In this document: one piece after another, positions 7,165 through 14,937 of the stretch
Numbering within the stretch: the stretch's first letter is position 1
Layout: every line of letters starts with the position of its first letter
Assembly (NCBI GenBank): GCA_964530225.1
Contig: CAZHBA010000123.1
Location: 1 to 15,079, forward strand
Source: CAZHBA01 sp964530225
GTDB lineage: Bacteria; Pseudomonadota; Alphaproteobacteria; UBA6615
Direction: 5' to 3'
Length of the DNA stretch: 15,079 nt
Made by a program: the position numbers and the translations under genes
The notes under the pieces: generated by a model
What the model was told of the DNA's origin: nothing
Seen by the model: only the letters and a program-made list of their open reading frames with translations
The model's database searches: none

Positions 7165-8025
7165 ATGACGGTCGAACACATCCAATCACGGCGGAGCCTC
7201 ATTTTTTCACCCGGTAATCGCCCGGAATTGTTTGAAAAAGCGCTCGCATCAGGCGCCGATGTCGTGTGCGTCGAGCTCGAAGACGGCGTCGCGCCCCAGG
7301 ATAAGGCAGATGCGCGGGCTAAGATGCTGGAATTATTCGCTGAACCACCCACCGACGATGGCATCGAGCGCATTGTCCGCATCAACGCTCTGTCGACAGA
7401 CGACGGCAAGGGCGACATGGCGGCGATTCTGGCCGCTGATAGACCGCCGCCGGCAATCATGCTGCCAAAGGTGAATTCGCCGAAAGATGTGCGCAGCGTC
7501 GCCGATACATTCGACGAAAACGGCCTGGAAACCAGCATTCAGGCGATTATCGAGACCAATAAGGCGCTTGAGGCCGCCTACGAGATCGCCCACGCCACCC
7601 CGCGCCTCGATGCGCTGTTATTCGGCGCGGTCGATCTGGCGGCCGAACTGCGATGCGAAAATAGCTGGGAGGCAATGCTCTACGCCCGCTCGCGCACAGT
7701 GCACGCGGCGGCGGCCGCCAATATCGATGTGATCGACGTTCCCTGGCTCGATCTGCATAATAAGGGGGGTCTGGGCCACGAGGCGAAGGCTAGTAACGGG
7801 CTCGGCTTCACCGGAAAGGCTGCCATCCACCCCATGCAGATCGCGACCATTAATGAAATTTTCTCGCCCGATCCCGACGCTGTCGCCTACGCGCGTAAGG
7901 TCATCGAAGCGTTCGCCGACGCTGATACCGGGGTCGTCGTCGTTGACGGCAAATTGATCGAACGCCCGGTGTTGCGGACCTTACACCGTGTTCTGGCCCG
8001 TGCCGACCGGATAGCCGCTGTCTGA
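7165..8025 (+). CDS. CitE-like HpcH/HpaI-family CoA-ester lyase
   Basis: Member of the citrate lyase beta / malyl-CoA lyase family, Mg-dependent enzymes that cleave or form a C-C bond (or hydrolyse) in beta-hydroxyacyl-CoA thioesters such as malyl-CoA, citramalyl-CoA or methylmalyl-CoA. The 286-residue length fits stand-alone CitE-like proteins. Visible features: RRSLIFSPGNRPELFEKAL at the N-terminus, VELEDGVAP with Glu37/Glu39/Asp40, Arg72 in RIVRIN, and the two expected metal ligands Glu130 (in AIIETNKAL) and Asp157 (in FGAVDLAAEL). The C-terminal GFTGKAAIHPMQIATIN is a family hallmark. ATG 7165 is preferred to upstream in-frame starts because GGGGGAG ends about seven bases before it and the protein then begins just ahead of the conserved RRSLIF block. 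It is first in a three-gene set with a CoA ligase 18 bases downstream. No CitD or CitF partner is present, so it is not a citrate lyase subunit; the exact substrate is unknown. Confidence 0.88.
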   Translation: MTVEHIQSRRSLIFSPGNRPELFEKALASGADVVCVELEDGVAPQDKADARAKMLELFAEPPTDDGIERIVRINALSTDDGKGDMAAILAADRPPPAIMLPKVNSPKDVRSVADTFDENGLETSIQAIIETNKALEAAYEIAHATPRLDALLFGAVDLAAELRCENSWEAMLYARSRTVHAAAAANIDVIDVPWLDLHNKGGLGHEAKASNGLGFTGKAAIHPMQIATINEIFSPDPDAVAYARKVIEAFADADTGVVVVDGKLIERPVLRTLHRVLARADRIAAV

Positions 8026-8043
8026 GCGCGCCCCGAAATCGCC

Positions 8044-9714
8044 ATGACCACCTACGACATCATCCTGCCGGACAACCGCATCGAGGAAATGACGGCGACA
8101 GGGTTCTGGGGAAACCGTTCCATCGTCGATTATCTCGACGACGCCATCGCCACCGTACCCAACAAGGTGGCGATCAGCGCCTACGAAGTGGCAACGGGTG
8201 GGCACACGCGTCTCACCTACTCAAAACTTGGCAGTATCGTCGAGCACATCGCCCTGGGTCTCGCCGAGTTGGGGATCGAGTCGGGCGATGTGGTCGCCTA
8301 CCAGCTTCCCAACTGGTGGCAGTTTACCGCGCTGCATTTGGCCTGCGCACGTATCGGCGCGGTGACCAACGCGCTGATGCCAATTTTCCGCCACCGCGAG
8401 CTGCGCTTCATGATGTCACTCGCCGAGGCACGCGCGGTCGTTGTGCCGACCCAGTTCCGGGGCTTCGACTACCCAGAAATGATCGCCGAGATCGCCGGCG
8501 ACGTACCAACTCTCGAACATGTCTTCGTGCTTGGCGGCGCGGGTGCGGTGTCGTTCGAGGGACATTTCATCGACCGTGCTCCGGACAACGAGATGGACGC
8601 CGCCGCCCTCTTTGCCGAACGGCAGCGGGGCGCCAACGAGGTCACGCAACTAGTCTACACCTCAGGCACCACGGGTGAACCGAAAGCGGTGATGCAAACG
8701 CCCAACACACTAATCGGCAACATCGTCCCATTTGCCGACCGCGTCGGCCTGGGCGCCGACGATGTGGTGCTGATGGCCTCGCCGATGGCGCACCAAACCG
8801 GCTTTCTCTATGGCCTGATGATGCCGATCATCCTGCAGGCGACATCGGTATTGCAGGATGCCTGGGCGCCCGACGTCGCCGCCCGTATCATCGAAGATGA
8901 AGGCGTTACCTTCACCATGGCATCGACGCCGTTCCTCGCCGACCTCACCCACACGCCGGCGCTGGCGGATCACGATGTGGGCACGCTGCATACCTTCCTC
9001 ACCGCTGGTGCGCCGATTCCGCGCATACTGGTTCAGCAGGCGAACGAAAATCTCGGCGCCGCAATCATCTCGTGTTGGGGCATGACCGAGAATGGTGGCG
9101 TTACTATGACCCGCCGCGACGACCCGCCAGAAAAGGCATTCGAGACAGATGGCGCACCCATCGGCGGTATGGAGGTACGCGTCGTCGACGAAGGCGGCGC
9201 AACTATGACCGCCGGCGTCGAGGGCCGCCTGCAAGCGCGCGGTGCGTCGAGTTTCGTCGGTTACCTGAAGCGCCCCGAAGCCCTCGATAGCGACGCCGAG
9301 GGCTGGTTCGAGACCGGCGATAACGCCAGCATGGACGCCGACGGCTATATCCGCCTCTCGGGCCGCAACAAGGACGTGATCATTCGCGGCGGCGAAAACA
9401 TCCCGGTGGTCGAGGTCGAAGGGTTGATCTACAAGCACCCAGCGGTGCAGGACGTGGCCATCGTCGCCATGCCCGATCCGCGCCTTGGCGAGCGCGCCTG
9501 TGCCTACGTGACGCTCGTCGCCGACGCCAGCCTTACCTTCGACGAGATGATTACTTACCTAGCCGAGCAGCAGATGGCCAAGCAGTATTTTCCCGAACGG
9601 CTCGAGATCATCAACAAGATGCCGCGCACGCCGTCGGGCAAGATCCAGAAGTTTCAGCTGCGCGAAGCGGCGGCGACGCTCGTCCCCAAGGGCGCTCGCG
9701 GAGCGGAAGCTTAG
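8044..9714 (+). CDS. aliA: AliA-like acyl-CoA ligase (cyclohexanecarboxylate-CoA ligase type)
   Basis: ANL-superfamily ligase that adenylates a carboxylic acid and transfers it to CoA. The 556-residue protein carries the phosphate loop YTSGTTGEPKA from residue 205, SCWGMTENGG near 345, the hinge ETGD followed by GRNKDVIIRGGENI, and catalytic Lys533 in TPSGKIQ. The N-terminal region, with NWWQFTALHLACARIGAV and NALMPIFRHRELRFM, resembles AliA, the cyclohexanecarboxylate-CoA ligase of alicyclic acid degradation in Rhodopseudomonas palustris, more than benzoate or long-chain ligases. It is therefore clearly distinct from the benzoate-CoA ligase at 783-2360. The substrate is inferred only at the level of an alicyclic or similar medium-size acid; the symbol is given for resemblance. 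It sits 18 bases after the lyase gene and 9 bases before the flavoprotein gene, which indicates one transcript. Confidence 0.82.
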   Translation: MTTYDIILPDNRIEEMTATGFWGNRSIVDYLDDAIATVPNKVAISAYEVATGGHTRLTYSKLGSIVEHIALGLAELGIESGDVVAYQLPNWWQFTALHLACARIGAVTNALMPIFRHRELRFMMSLAEARAVVVPTQFRGFDYPEMIAEIAGDVPTLEHVFVLGGAGAVSFEGHFIDRAPDNEMDAAALFAERQRGANEVTQLVYTSGTTGEPKAVMQTPNTLIGNIVPFADRVGLGADDVVLMASPMAHQTGFLYGLMMPIILQATSVLQDAWAPDVAARIIEDEGVTFTMASTPFLADLTHTPALADHDVGTLHTFLTAGAPIPRILVQQANENLGAAIISCWGMTENGGVTMTRRDDPPEKAFETDGAPIGGMEVRVVDEGGATMTAGVEGRLQARGASSFVGYLKRPEALDSDAEGWFETGDNASMDADGYIRLSGRNKDVIIRGGENIPVVEVEGLIYKHPAVQDVAIVAMPDPRLGERACAYVTLVADASLTFDEMITYLAEQQMAKQYFPERLEIINKMPRTPSGKIQKFQLREAAATLVPKGARGAEA

Positions 9715-9723
9715 GACCAGAAA

Positions 9724-11184
9724 ATGTGGCGGCCCCCGCAACGAATTCGCTGGCACCCGGACCCCGGTATCTGGCCGAGCGAAGCCAAGGCCGCCAAATC
9801 GCATTTGTTTAGCCCGGTCAAGATCGGCCCGCTAACCCTGGTGCACCGTACCTGGGTACCCGCGATGGTGCCGTGGCGCGCCACCGAGGAGGGCTTTGTC
9901 ACACCTGAGGTGCTCGACTGGTACGACCGGTTCGCCAGCGGCCAGCCGGGCGCTCTCGTTGTCGAGGCGACCGGTATTCGCGACGTTCCCAGCGGCCCGT
10001 TGCTGCGCATTGGCGACGACCGCTTTATTTCCGGTTTGACCGATCTGGTCGAGACCGTGCGTACGGCTAGTGGCGGCAAGACCCGTCTGTTTATTCAGTT
10101 GATCGACTTTCTGACCGTCCGCCGCCGGCCGGAGCCGAAAAATTATTTCCAGCGCTTTTTGGCGGTTACCGAACACCATCGCGAAGCTATTGGTGGTCGG
10201 GACTGGTCCGAAGAAAAGGTCCGCGATCATCTCGCTGCCATGGACGAGAAAAACCTGGCGCAGGTCTTAACGCCACTGGAACTGGATTCCCTACACTATG
10301 GTTACCGCGAGCGCGTCACCGATACCCATCTGCCGCACATTCGCGATCTTCCCGCTATATTGCCCAACTTATTCGCGCAAGCAGCTCGGCGTGCTGCCGA
10401 TGCCGGTTTCGACGGTATCGAATTGCACTTCGCCCACGCCTATACCATGGCCTCGTTCCTATCACGGTTGAACAACCGCAACGATGGCTATGGCGACGCC
10501 CGCGAAAACCGCGTCCGCCTTCCGGTTGAGGTTATCAGCGCAATCCGCGAAACGGTCGGTAAGGATTTTGCCGTCGGCTGCCGGTTTCTCACTGAAGAGT
10601 GCGTCGGTGGTGGCAGTACGGTCGACGACGCGGCCTATTTTGGCGTTGCCTTCGCCCGCGCGCGCGTCGATTTTCTGTCGCTGTCGCGCGGCGGCAAATT
10701 CGAGGACGCCGAGCAACCATCAGTCGGCTCCGCGGCCTACCCCTACACCGGTCCCAGCGGCTACGAGAGCATGCCGCAATTCATATCCGATGAGCGCGGC
10801 CCATTCGGACGCAACGTCGAACCGGTCCGTCAAGTCCGCAAGGCGGTACGCGACGCCGGTTACGATACGCCGGTTGTCGTTACTGGCGGTATTCACGGCT
10901 TTCAACAGGCCGAGGATATTTTGCTCGCGAACCAGGCCGACATTATTGGTTTCGCCCGGCAAAGCCTCGCCGACCCCGACTGGTTCCGGAAGGTCAGATT
11001 AGGCCATGGTAAAACCGTGCAGGTCTGCGAATACACCAACTATTGCGAGGCGCTGGACCAGAAACATGTGCCTGTGACGTGCAAACTGTGGGACCGCACC
11101 GACCTTGACACGCCCGGCGTACGCACCACGGCAGACGGCAAACGCCGCCTGACCGCGCCCAACTGGACAGCCGGGGATTATTAA
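9724..11184 (+). CDS. Old Yellow Enzyme-family NADH:flavin oxidoreductase with cysteine-bearing C-terminus
   Basis: Predicted FMN TIM-barrel ene-reductase (486 residues). The barrel begins near residue 28 at LFSPVKIGPLTL. The substrate-anchoring and proton-donor motif is visible as HFAHAYTMASFLSRLNNRNDGYG, with His235, His238 and Tyr240 at the expected positions; the phosphate-binding end is VVTGGIHG and later IIGFARQSLADPDW. Compared with ordinary members there is a long stretch, about residues 128-205, between the early barrel strands and the helix before HFAHAY. After the barrel, Cys435, Cys441 and Cys453 follow the spacing of the 4Fe-4S site of trimethylamine dehydrogenase/dienoyl-CoA reductase proteins, but Thr438 stands where the second cysteine would be, and there is no FAD/NAD domain. 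An AGGA sequence about nine bases upstream supports ATG 9724, which lies 9 bases after the ligase gene. A role in reducing an unsaturated acyl-CoA made by the neighbouring ligase is inference. Confidence 0.85.
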   Translation: MWRPPQRIRWHPDPGIWPSEAKAAKSHLFSPVKIGPLTLVHRTWVPAMVPWRATEEGFVTPEVLDWYDRFASGQPGALVVEATGIRDVPSGPLLRIGDDRFISGLTDLVETVRTASGGKTRLFIQLIDFLTVRRRPEPKNYFQRFLAVTEHHREAIGGRDWSEEKVRDHLAAMDEKNLAQVLTPLELDSLHYGYRERVTDTHLPHIRDLPAILPNLFAQAARRAADAGFDGIELHFAHAYTMASFLSRLNNRNDGYGDARENRVRLPVEVISAIRETVGKDFAVGCRFLTEECVGGGSTVDDAAYFGVAFARARVDFLSLSRGGKFEDAEQPSVGSAAYPYTGPSGYESMPQFISDERGPFGRNVEPVRQVRKAVRDAGYDTPVVVTGGIHGFQQAEDILLANQADIIGFARQSLADPDWFRKVRLGHGKTVQVCEYTNYCEALDQKHVPVTCKLWDRTDLDTPGVRTTADGKRRLTAPNWTAGDY

Positions 11185-11203
11185 GTCCACTACCCGTATT
11201 CGT

Positions 11204-12616
11204 TCACGCGCCCAGCGGTGGCACACCGAGGCGCTGCCGTGCCGTGCCCAGTGCCTTTTCGGCCGCCAGCGCGATGGCCAGCGCGGTTTCGTCCTCACCG
11301 AGCGAACAGATAATGTGCAGGCCCACCGGCATGCCCGCCTCGTCGAGCGCCACCGGCATGGTCACCGCACACAGATCAAGCATGTTGACCGTGCTGGTGT
11401 TGCGCGAGGCGCCCATATTGGCGCGGTGATAATCCTTGGGATCGGCCACGTCCTCGACGATGGGCGGCGTGATCGCGATGGTCGGTCCGACAATGGCGTC
11501 GAACCCGGCCATGCCTTCGCGTACCCGCCGTGCCAGATCAAGCCGCTGGTTACAGCGCGCCATGTACTCGACCGCCTCGACGCTTTCCATCACCTCGAAG
11601 CGGGCGGCGACATTGGGATCGAGATCGTCGCGAAACGCCGCCATCTCGTTGTTGATAAAGCTGGCAAATTCCGGAGCTGCCAAGCCACCCTTTTTGAACA
11701 TGGCGACCGATTCTTCGACCTCCGGCAACTCGACAGAGGAGACGCGCAGGCCAGCCGCCGCAAGCTCGTCCAACGCCGCCTTCACACCTTCGGCGACGCC
11801 GGGATCGCAATCGGTGAAGTACCAGTCGCACACGCCAATATGAAAATCCGCCAGGCTCGCCGTGCCGAGGTGGTGGTTAAAGGTATCGGTAGACTCGCTC
11901 ACCAACGGATCGATCACGGCAAACGCTAGCGCCGCATCGGAAACAGTGCGCGTTAATGTCCCGGCGGTATCGAGCGTCGTGCTCAACGGCACGATGCCCG
12001 CCGTCGACCACCGGCCCTTGCTGGTTTTAATTCCGACGGTGCCGGTAAAGCTGGCCGGCATGCGCACCGAACCGGCAGTATCGGAACCCAGCGCCAGCAG
12101 CGCCGAGCCTTCCCACAGGCTGACCCCGGCGCCGGCGCTGGAACCGCCGGGCGCCCGGTGGAATTCGCTGTCCCACGGATTGCGCGGCGTACCCCAATGG
12201 GTGTTGGTGCCGAGCGCGCCGAAGGCGAACTGCACCGTGTGGGTTTTGCCCGGCACTGTCACGAGCTGATGGCGCAGAGTGCGCACCACCGGACCTTCGG
12301 TCTGCCACTTTTTCGGCAACTCGCGCGAGCAACCAGCATAGGTCGGATAGCCGGCAAGGCCATAAATATCTTTCACCGAGACCGGGATACCCTGCAGCGG
12401 CCCCAAATCGATGCCAGCGGCGAGCACGGCGTCGGTTGCCGCCGCTTCGGCGACAAACCGGTCAGGCTCCCATGCTTTATAGGCGTATAGAGCCTCGCCG
12501 CGCTGTTCGTGGTTGGCGATCGACCATTTGGCCAACGCGCTTGCAGATGTACCGCCATCACGCATCGCCACTGCGATGTCCGCAATCGAACTAGTTGCGA
12601 TATTAAAATCGGTCAT
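11204..12616 (-). CDS. Amidase-signature family hydrolase
   Basis: Hydrolyses a C-N amide bond; cytoplasmic, with no signal peptide. The 470-residue protein carries the full Ser-cisSer-Lys triad of the family: Lys82 in PVSVKDIYG, Ser159 in APGGSSAGAG, and nucleophile Ser183 in GSDTAGSVRMPA. The spacings of 77 and 24 residues match characterised amidases. The segment GTPRNPWD before the glycine-serine loop is typical. It is not likely to be GatA, because no gatB or gatC is adjacent and the C-terminal half diverges; it could act on an aryl or alkyl amide, an acyl-amino acid or a carbamoyl compound. ATG 12616 is preceded by GAGAGGA about 8 bases upstream. It is convergent with the flavoprotein gene (19 bases between stops) and divergent from the dehydrogenase gene, so it is its own transcription unit. 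The amide substrate cannot be read from sequence. Confidence 0.88.
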   Translation of the reverse strand: MTDFNIATSSIADIAVAMRDGGTSASALAKWSIANHEQRGEALYAYKAWEPDRFVAEAAATDAVLAAGIDLGPLQGIPVSVKDIYGLAGYPTYAGCSRELPKKWQTEGPVVRTLRHQLVTVPGKTHTVQFAFGALGTNTHWGTPRNPWDSEFHRAPGGSSAGAGVSLWEGSALLALGSDTAGSVRMPASFTGTVGIKTSKGRWSTAGIVPLSTTLDTAGTLTRTVSDAALAFAVIDPLVSESTDTFNHHLGTASLADFHIGVCDWYFTDCDPGVAEGVKAALDELAAAGLRVSSVELPEVEESVAMFKKGGLAAPEFASFINNEMAAFRDDLDPNVAARFEVMESVEAVEYMARCNQRLDLARRVREGMAGFDAIVGPTIAITPPIVEDVADPKDYHRANMGASRNTSTVNMLDLCAVTMPVALDEAGMPVGLHIICSLGEDETALAIALAAEKALGTARQRLGVPPLGA

Positions 12617-12725
12617 GCGCTCAATTCCTCTCCGGCCACTTACACCTACGATAACTGTACGGCTACCGCCTGCAAACAGTCTGGCCCCACCCCCTCCCCG
12701 TCGCGGGCGGATGCGGTTATGTTGC

Positions 12726-12744
12726 GCGGCAGGTCACTTGCCGC
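12726..12744 (+). promoter_or_regulatory. Inverted repeat in the leader of the LDH2-family gene
   Basis: GCGGCA (12726-12731) and TGCCGC (12739-12744) form a 6-bp inverted repeat around a 7-base spacer, ending 14 bases before the ATG of the dehydrogenase and immediately before its GAGGA ribosome site. It could be a small operator or a leader hairpin affecting translation. The repeat is short and in GC-rich sequence, so chance is a real possibility. The rest of the 142-bp gap 12617-12758 shows no clear promoter hexamers to me. Confidence 0.25.
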
Positions 12745-12758
12745 CCTGAGGAACGGCC

Positions 12759-13826
12759 ATGCCCGATGACACCATGCAGATGCAGCGCTTTTCGCGCACC
12801 GCGATCGAAGATTTCATGCAGCGCTGTTTCGTGGCGGTGGGCATACCTAGCGACGATGCCGTCACTGTGGCGCACTTCATGGCCGAGTCCGACATCATGG
12901 GCAAGGACTCCCACGGTATCTTCCGGCTGCCCGGCTATATCGGCCACCTCAAGGCCGGCGCCATCAACATGACGCCCGATATTCGCATCGAGCAGGAACG
13001 CACCTCGACGGCGCTGGTCAACGGCGACAACGGTATGGGCCATCTAGTGGTCAACTATTGCGCCGAAACGGCGATCCGCAAGGCCAAGAAGACTGGTGTC
13101 GCCTGGGTCGGCGTGCACCATTCTAACCATGCCGGCGCCGCCGGCGCCTACGCCATGTTACCGCTAGCCCACGACATGATTGGGCTCTACATCGCTGTCG
13201 GCAGCGCCAACCATCTGCCGCCATGGGGCGGCACCGATATGCTGTTGTCCACCAATCCGATCGCCGTCGCCGTTCCCGGCATGGACGAAGACCCGATCCT
13301 GCTCGACATGGCCACCACCCAGACCTCTTACGGCAAGGTCAAGGTGCACGCCCAGCGGGGTATTCCCATGCCGGAGGGCTGGATGATCGACCGCGACGGC
13401 AAACCCATGACCGACGCAGCGTTCGCAGACAGCGGCTTCTTGCTGCCCATCGGCGGTGCTAAGGGATACGGGCTGGCGCTTATCTTCGGCATCCTCGCCG
13501 GCACCCTCAACGGCGCAGCCTTCGGCAAGGATGTCGTCGACATGAACGCCGATAGGAATTCAGCGACCAATACGGGCCAATTTATCATCGCGCTCGATAT
13601 CGCCGCCTTCATGGAAGTCGATACCTTCAAGCGTCAGATCGACGACGTCATCGCGCAGATGCACGACTCTGCGACCTTCCCCGATGTCGAGCGGGTGCGC
13701 CTACCCGGCGAGGGTAGCAACGCCGCCATCGCCGAGCGCGCGGCGAACGGCATTCCTCTACCGGCGCCGCTACTCGACGGGCTGCGCACGGTCGCCGGCG
13801 ACCTCGGCGTTGATCCGTTGGACTAA
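12759..13826 (+). CDS. LDH2/malate-lactate dehydrogenase-family NAD(P)-dependent oxidoreductase
   Basis: Oxidises a 2-hydroxy acid or reduces a 2-keto acid with NAD(P); the family includes malate, sulfolactate, ureidoglycolate and 2,3-diketogulonate dehydrogenases. The 355-residue length is typical. The N-terminal GKDSHGIFRLPGY has the conserved His52; HHSNHAGAAGAYA (His120, His121, His124) is the family's central motif, and STNPIAVAVPG plus LDMATTQTSYGKV with GGAKGYGLAL complete the cofactor and substrate site characteristic of this non-Rossmann fold. ATG 12759 has GAGGA at about -8. It is divergent from the amidase gene and 31 bases before the EamA transporter gene, probably cotranscribed with it. 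The specific substrate is not determinable; a link to the amidase (for example a hydroxy-acid amide breakdown route) would be speculation. Confidence 0.88.
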   Translation: MPDDTMQMQRFSRTAIEDFMQRCFVAVGIPSDDAVTVAHFMAESDIMGKDSHGIFRLPGYIGHLKAGAINMTPDIRIEQERTSTALVNGDNGMGHLVVNYCAETAIRKAKKTGVAWVGVHHSNHAGAAGAYAMLPLAHDMIGLYIAVGSANHLPPWGGTDMLLSTNPIAVAVPGMDEDPILLDMATTQTSYGKVKVHAQRGIPMPEGWMIDRDGKPMTDAAFADSGFLLPIGGAKGYGLALIFGILAGTLNGAAFGKDVVDMNADRNSATNTGQFIIALDIAAFMEVDTFKRQIDDVIAQMHDSATFPDVERVRLPGEGSNAAIAERAANGIPLPAPLLDGLRTVAGDLGVDPLD

Positions 13827-13840
13827 GGAGACGCATCCCT

Positions 13841-13861
13841 ATGCACCGCGCCACCTTGTGA
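13841..13861 (+). other. Six-codon leader reading frame overlapping the EamA gene start
   Basis: ATG 13841 opens a frame MHRATL that stops at TGA 13859-13861, sharing bases with the GTG start of the transporter gene. AAGGAG (13825-13830) ends ten bases before this ATG and is the only good ribosome site in the gap. It may be a coupling leader. Alternatively, a one-base frameshift may lie between an original ATG start and the transporter frame. I cannot distinguish the two from one sequence. Confidence 0.25.
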
Positions 13862-14757
13862 CTTTTTCCCCCGCGTCCATACGAAGTTCGTCGCTAGTGC
13901 TGGCTGCTATCCCATGGATGGTCGGCACGTTGATGTCGTTCACGTTGATGACGATTTCGGTGCGCGAATTGGCGGGTGGAATCGACCCCTTCGAGATCAT
14001 GTTTTTTCGCAGCGGCGGCGCGTTGTTGTTTCTGGCGCCATTTGCGCTGTCCGTCGGCCGGACGGTCTGGAAAACCCATCGACCCGCTCTGCAAATCGGC
14101 CGGAACGTTGTCCATTTCTTAGCCCAGCTCGGCTGGATCACCGGCATTATCCTGTTGCCGCTGTCGGAAGCGTTCGCCATCGAGTTCACGACGCCAGTCT
14201 GGGCGACTCTGATCGCCGCCCTTGTTTTGAGCGAACGCCTCGACCGGGGACGGATCGTCGCCGTGGTGTTCGGTTTCGCAGGAATTCTCGTTATTCTGCG
14301 CCTCGGCGCGGAGGGCATTAGCCCAGGCGCATTTGCCATCTTAGGAGCAGCAGTAGGTTTCGCGATTACCCTGGCCGTCACCAAGGTTCTGACGAAAACC
14401 GATTCGCCACTCACGATTCTGCTCTACATGTCGTTGGTCCAATTGCCGATCGGCGTAGTACTAGCGGCGCCCGTATGGGTGACGCCAAATCTGCTGCAAT
14501 TATTCTGGTTGCTGTTGATTGGCGCTGTCGGTTTGACCGCGCACTATTGCACCGCCCGCGCGCTTCAATTAGTTGACGCAACAATCGTCGGGCCAATGGA
14601 TTTTATGCGCCTGCCGTTGATCGTTTTGGTGGGTTTCGTTCTCTATAACGAAACCGCAAATCTGTTTGTGTTGCTGGGCGCCGCCTTAATCTTCGCCGGC
14701 AACTACTACAGCATTCACCGCGAGCATCGACTACGCGTCGCCGCCACAGTCAACTAG
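13858..14757 (+). CDS. EamA-domain drug/metabolite (DMT) superfamily transporter
   Basis: Inner-membrane transporter of the 10-helix EamA type. From GTG 13858 the protein has 299 residues, the usual size for two EamA repeats. Hydrophobic segments begin at LVLAAIPWMVGTLMSFTLM, and the second repeat begins near FAILGAAVGFAITLAV. The motif in the first repeat, ISVRELAGGIDPFEIMFFRS, and the EFTTPVWATLIAALVLSERL stretch before the midpoint are typical of this family, as is PLIVLVGFVLYNET near the end. The frame is open upstream, but that part overlaps the dehydrogenase gene and is unlike a transporter. The GTG is the only plausible start that leaves the first helix intact; its ribosome site is 28 bases away, ahead of a short leader frame. 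Cargo is unknown; export or uptake of a small metabolite handled by the neighbouring enzymes is only a guess. Confidence 0.85.
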   Translation: MTFSPASIRSSSLVLAAIPWMVGTLMSFTLMTISVRELAGGIDPFEIMFFRSGGALLFLAPFALSVGRTVWKTHRPALQIGRNVVHFLAQLGWITGIILLPLSEAFAIEFTTPVWATLIAALVLSERLDRGRIVAVVFGFAGILVILRLGAEGISPGAFAILGAAVGFAITLAVTKVLTKTDSPLTILLYMSLVQLPIGVVLAAPVWVTPNLLQLFWLLLIGAVGLTAHYCTARALQLVDATIVGPMDFMRLPLIVLVGFVLYNETANLFVLLGAALIFAGNYYSIHREHRLRVAATVN

Positions 14758-14937
14758 CATACGAAAACGACCCGAAACGTGCGTTGCACGCCATATCACT
14801 ACCGTCGGACGTGGATGAAAGTAAGATGGCGTGCTCGAACTCATCCTGCCGAAAAAGCCGAAAGCTAAGGAAAAGGCTAAAACAGTTCAGGTGAAGACAG
14901 CCTAAAAACGTCGCAAAAACACGTGGCTACTAGCGGA
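14758..14937. other. Intergenic gap between convergent genes, no supported gene
   Basis: This 180-bp stretch is less GC-rich than its surroundings. It has a short perfect stem, CGTGC-GTT-GCACG (14778-14790), about 20 bases after the transporter stop, which could be a weak terminator although no T-run follows. A 24-codon lysine-rich frame from GTG 14831 to TAA 14905 has no convincing ribosome site and I do not call it a gene. Confidence 0.4.

Noticed and set aside
12686..12720. C-rich and G-rich tract resembling part of the palindromic element at 2364-2440
   Set aside because: It shares only a CCCCTCCCC-like string and lacks the paired arms, so it is not supported as a second copy.
14831..14905. 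A 24-residue lysine-rich peptide frame
   Set aside because: It starts with GTG, has no clear Shine-Dalgarno sequence and is too short to judge from composition alone. Conservation in related genomes would be needed to revive it.
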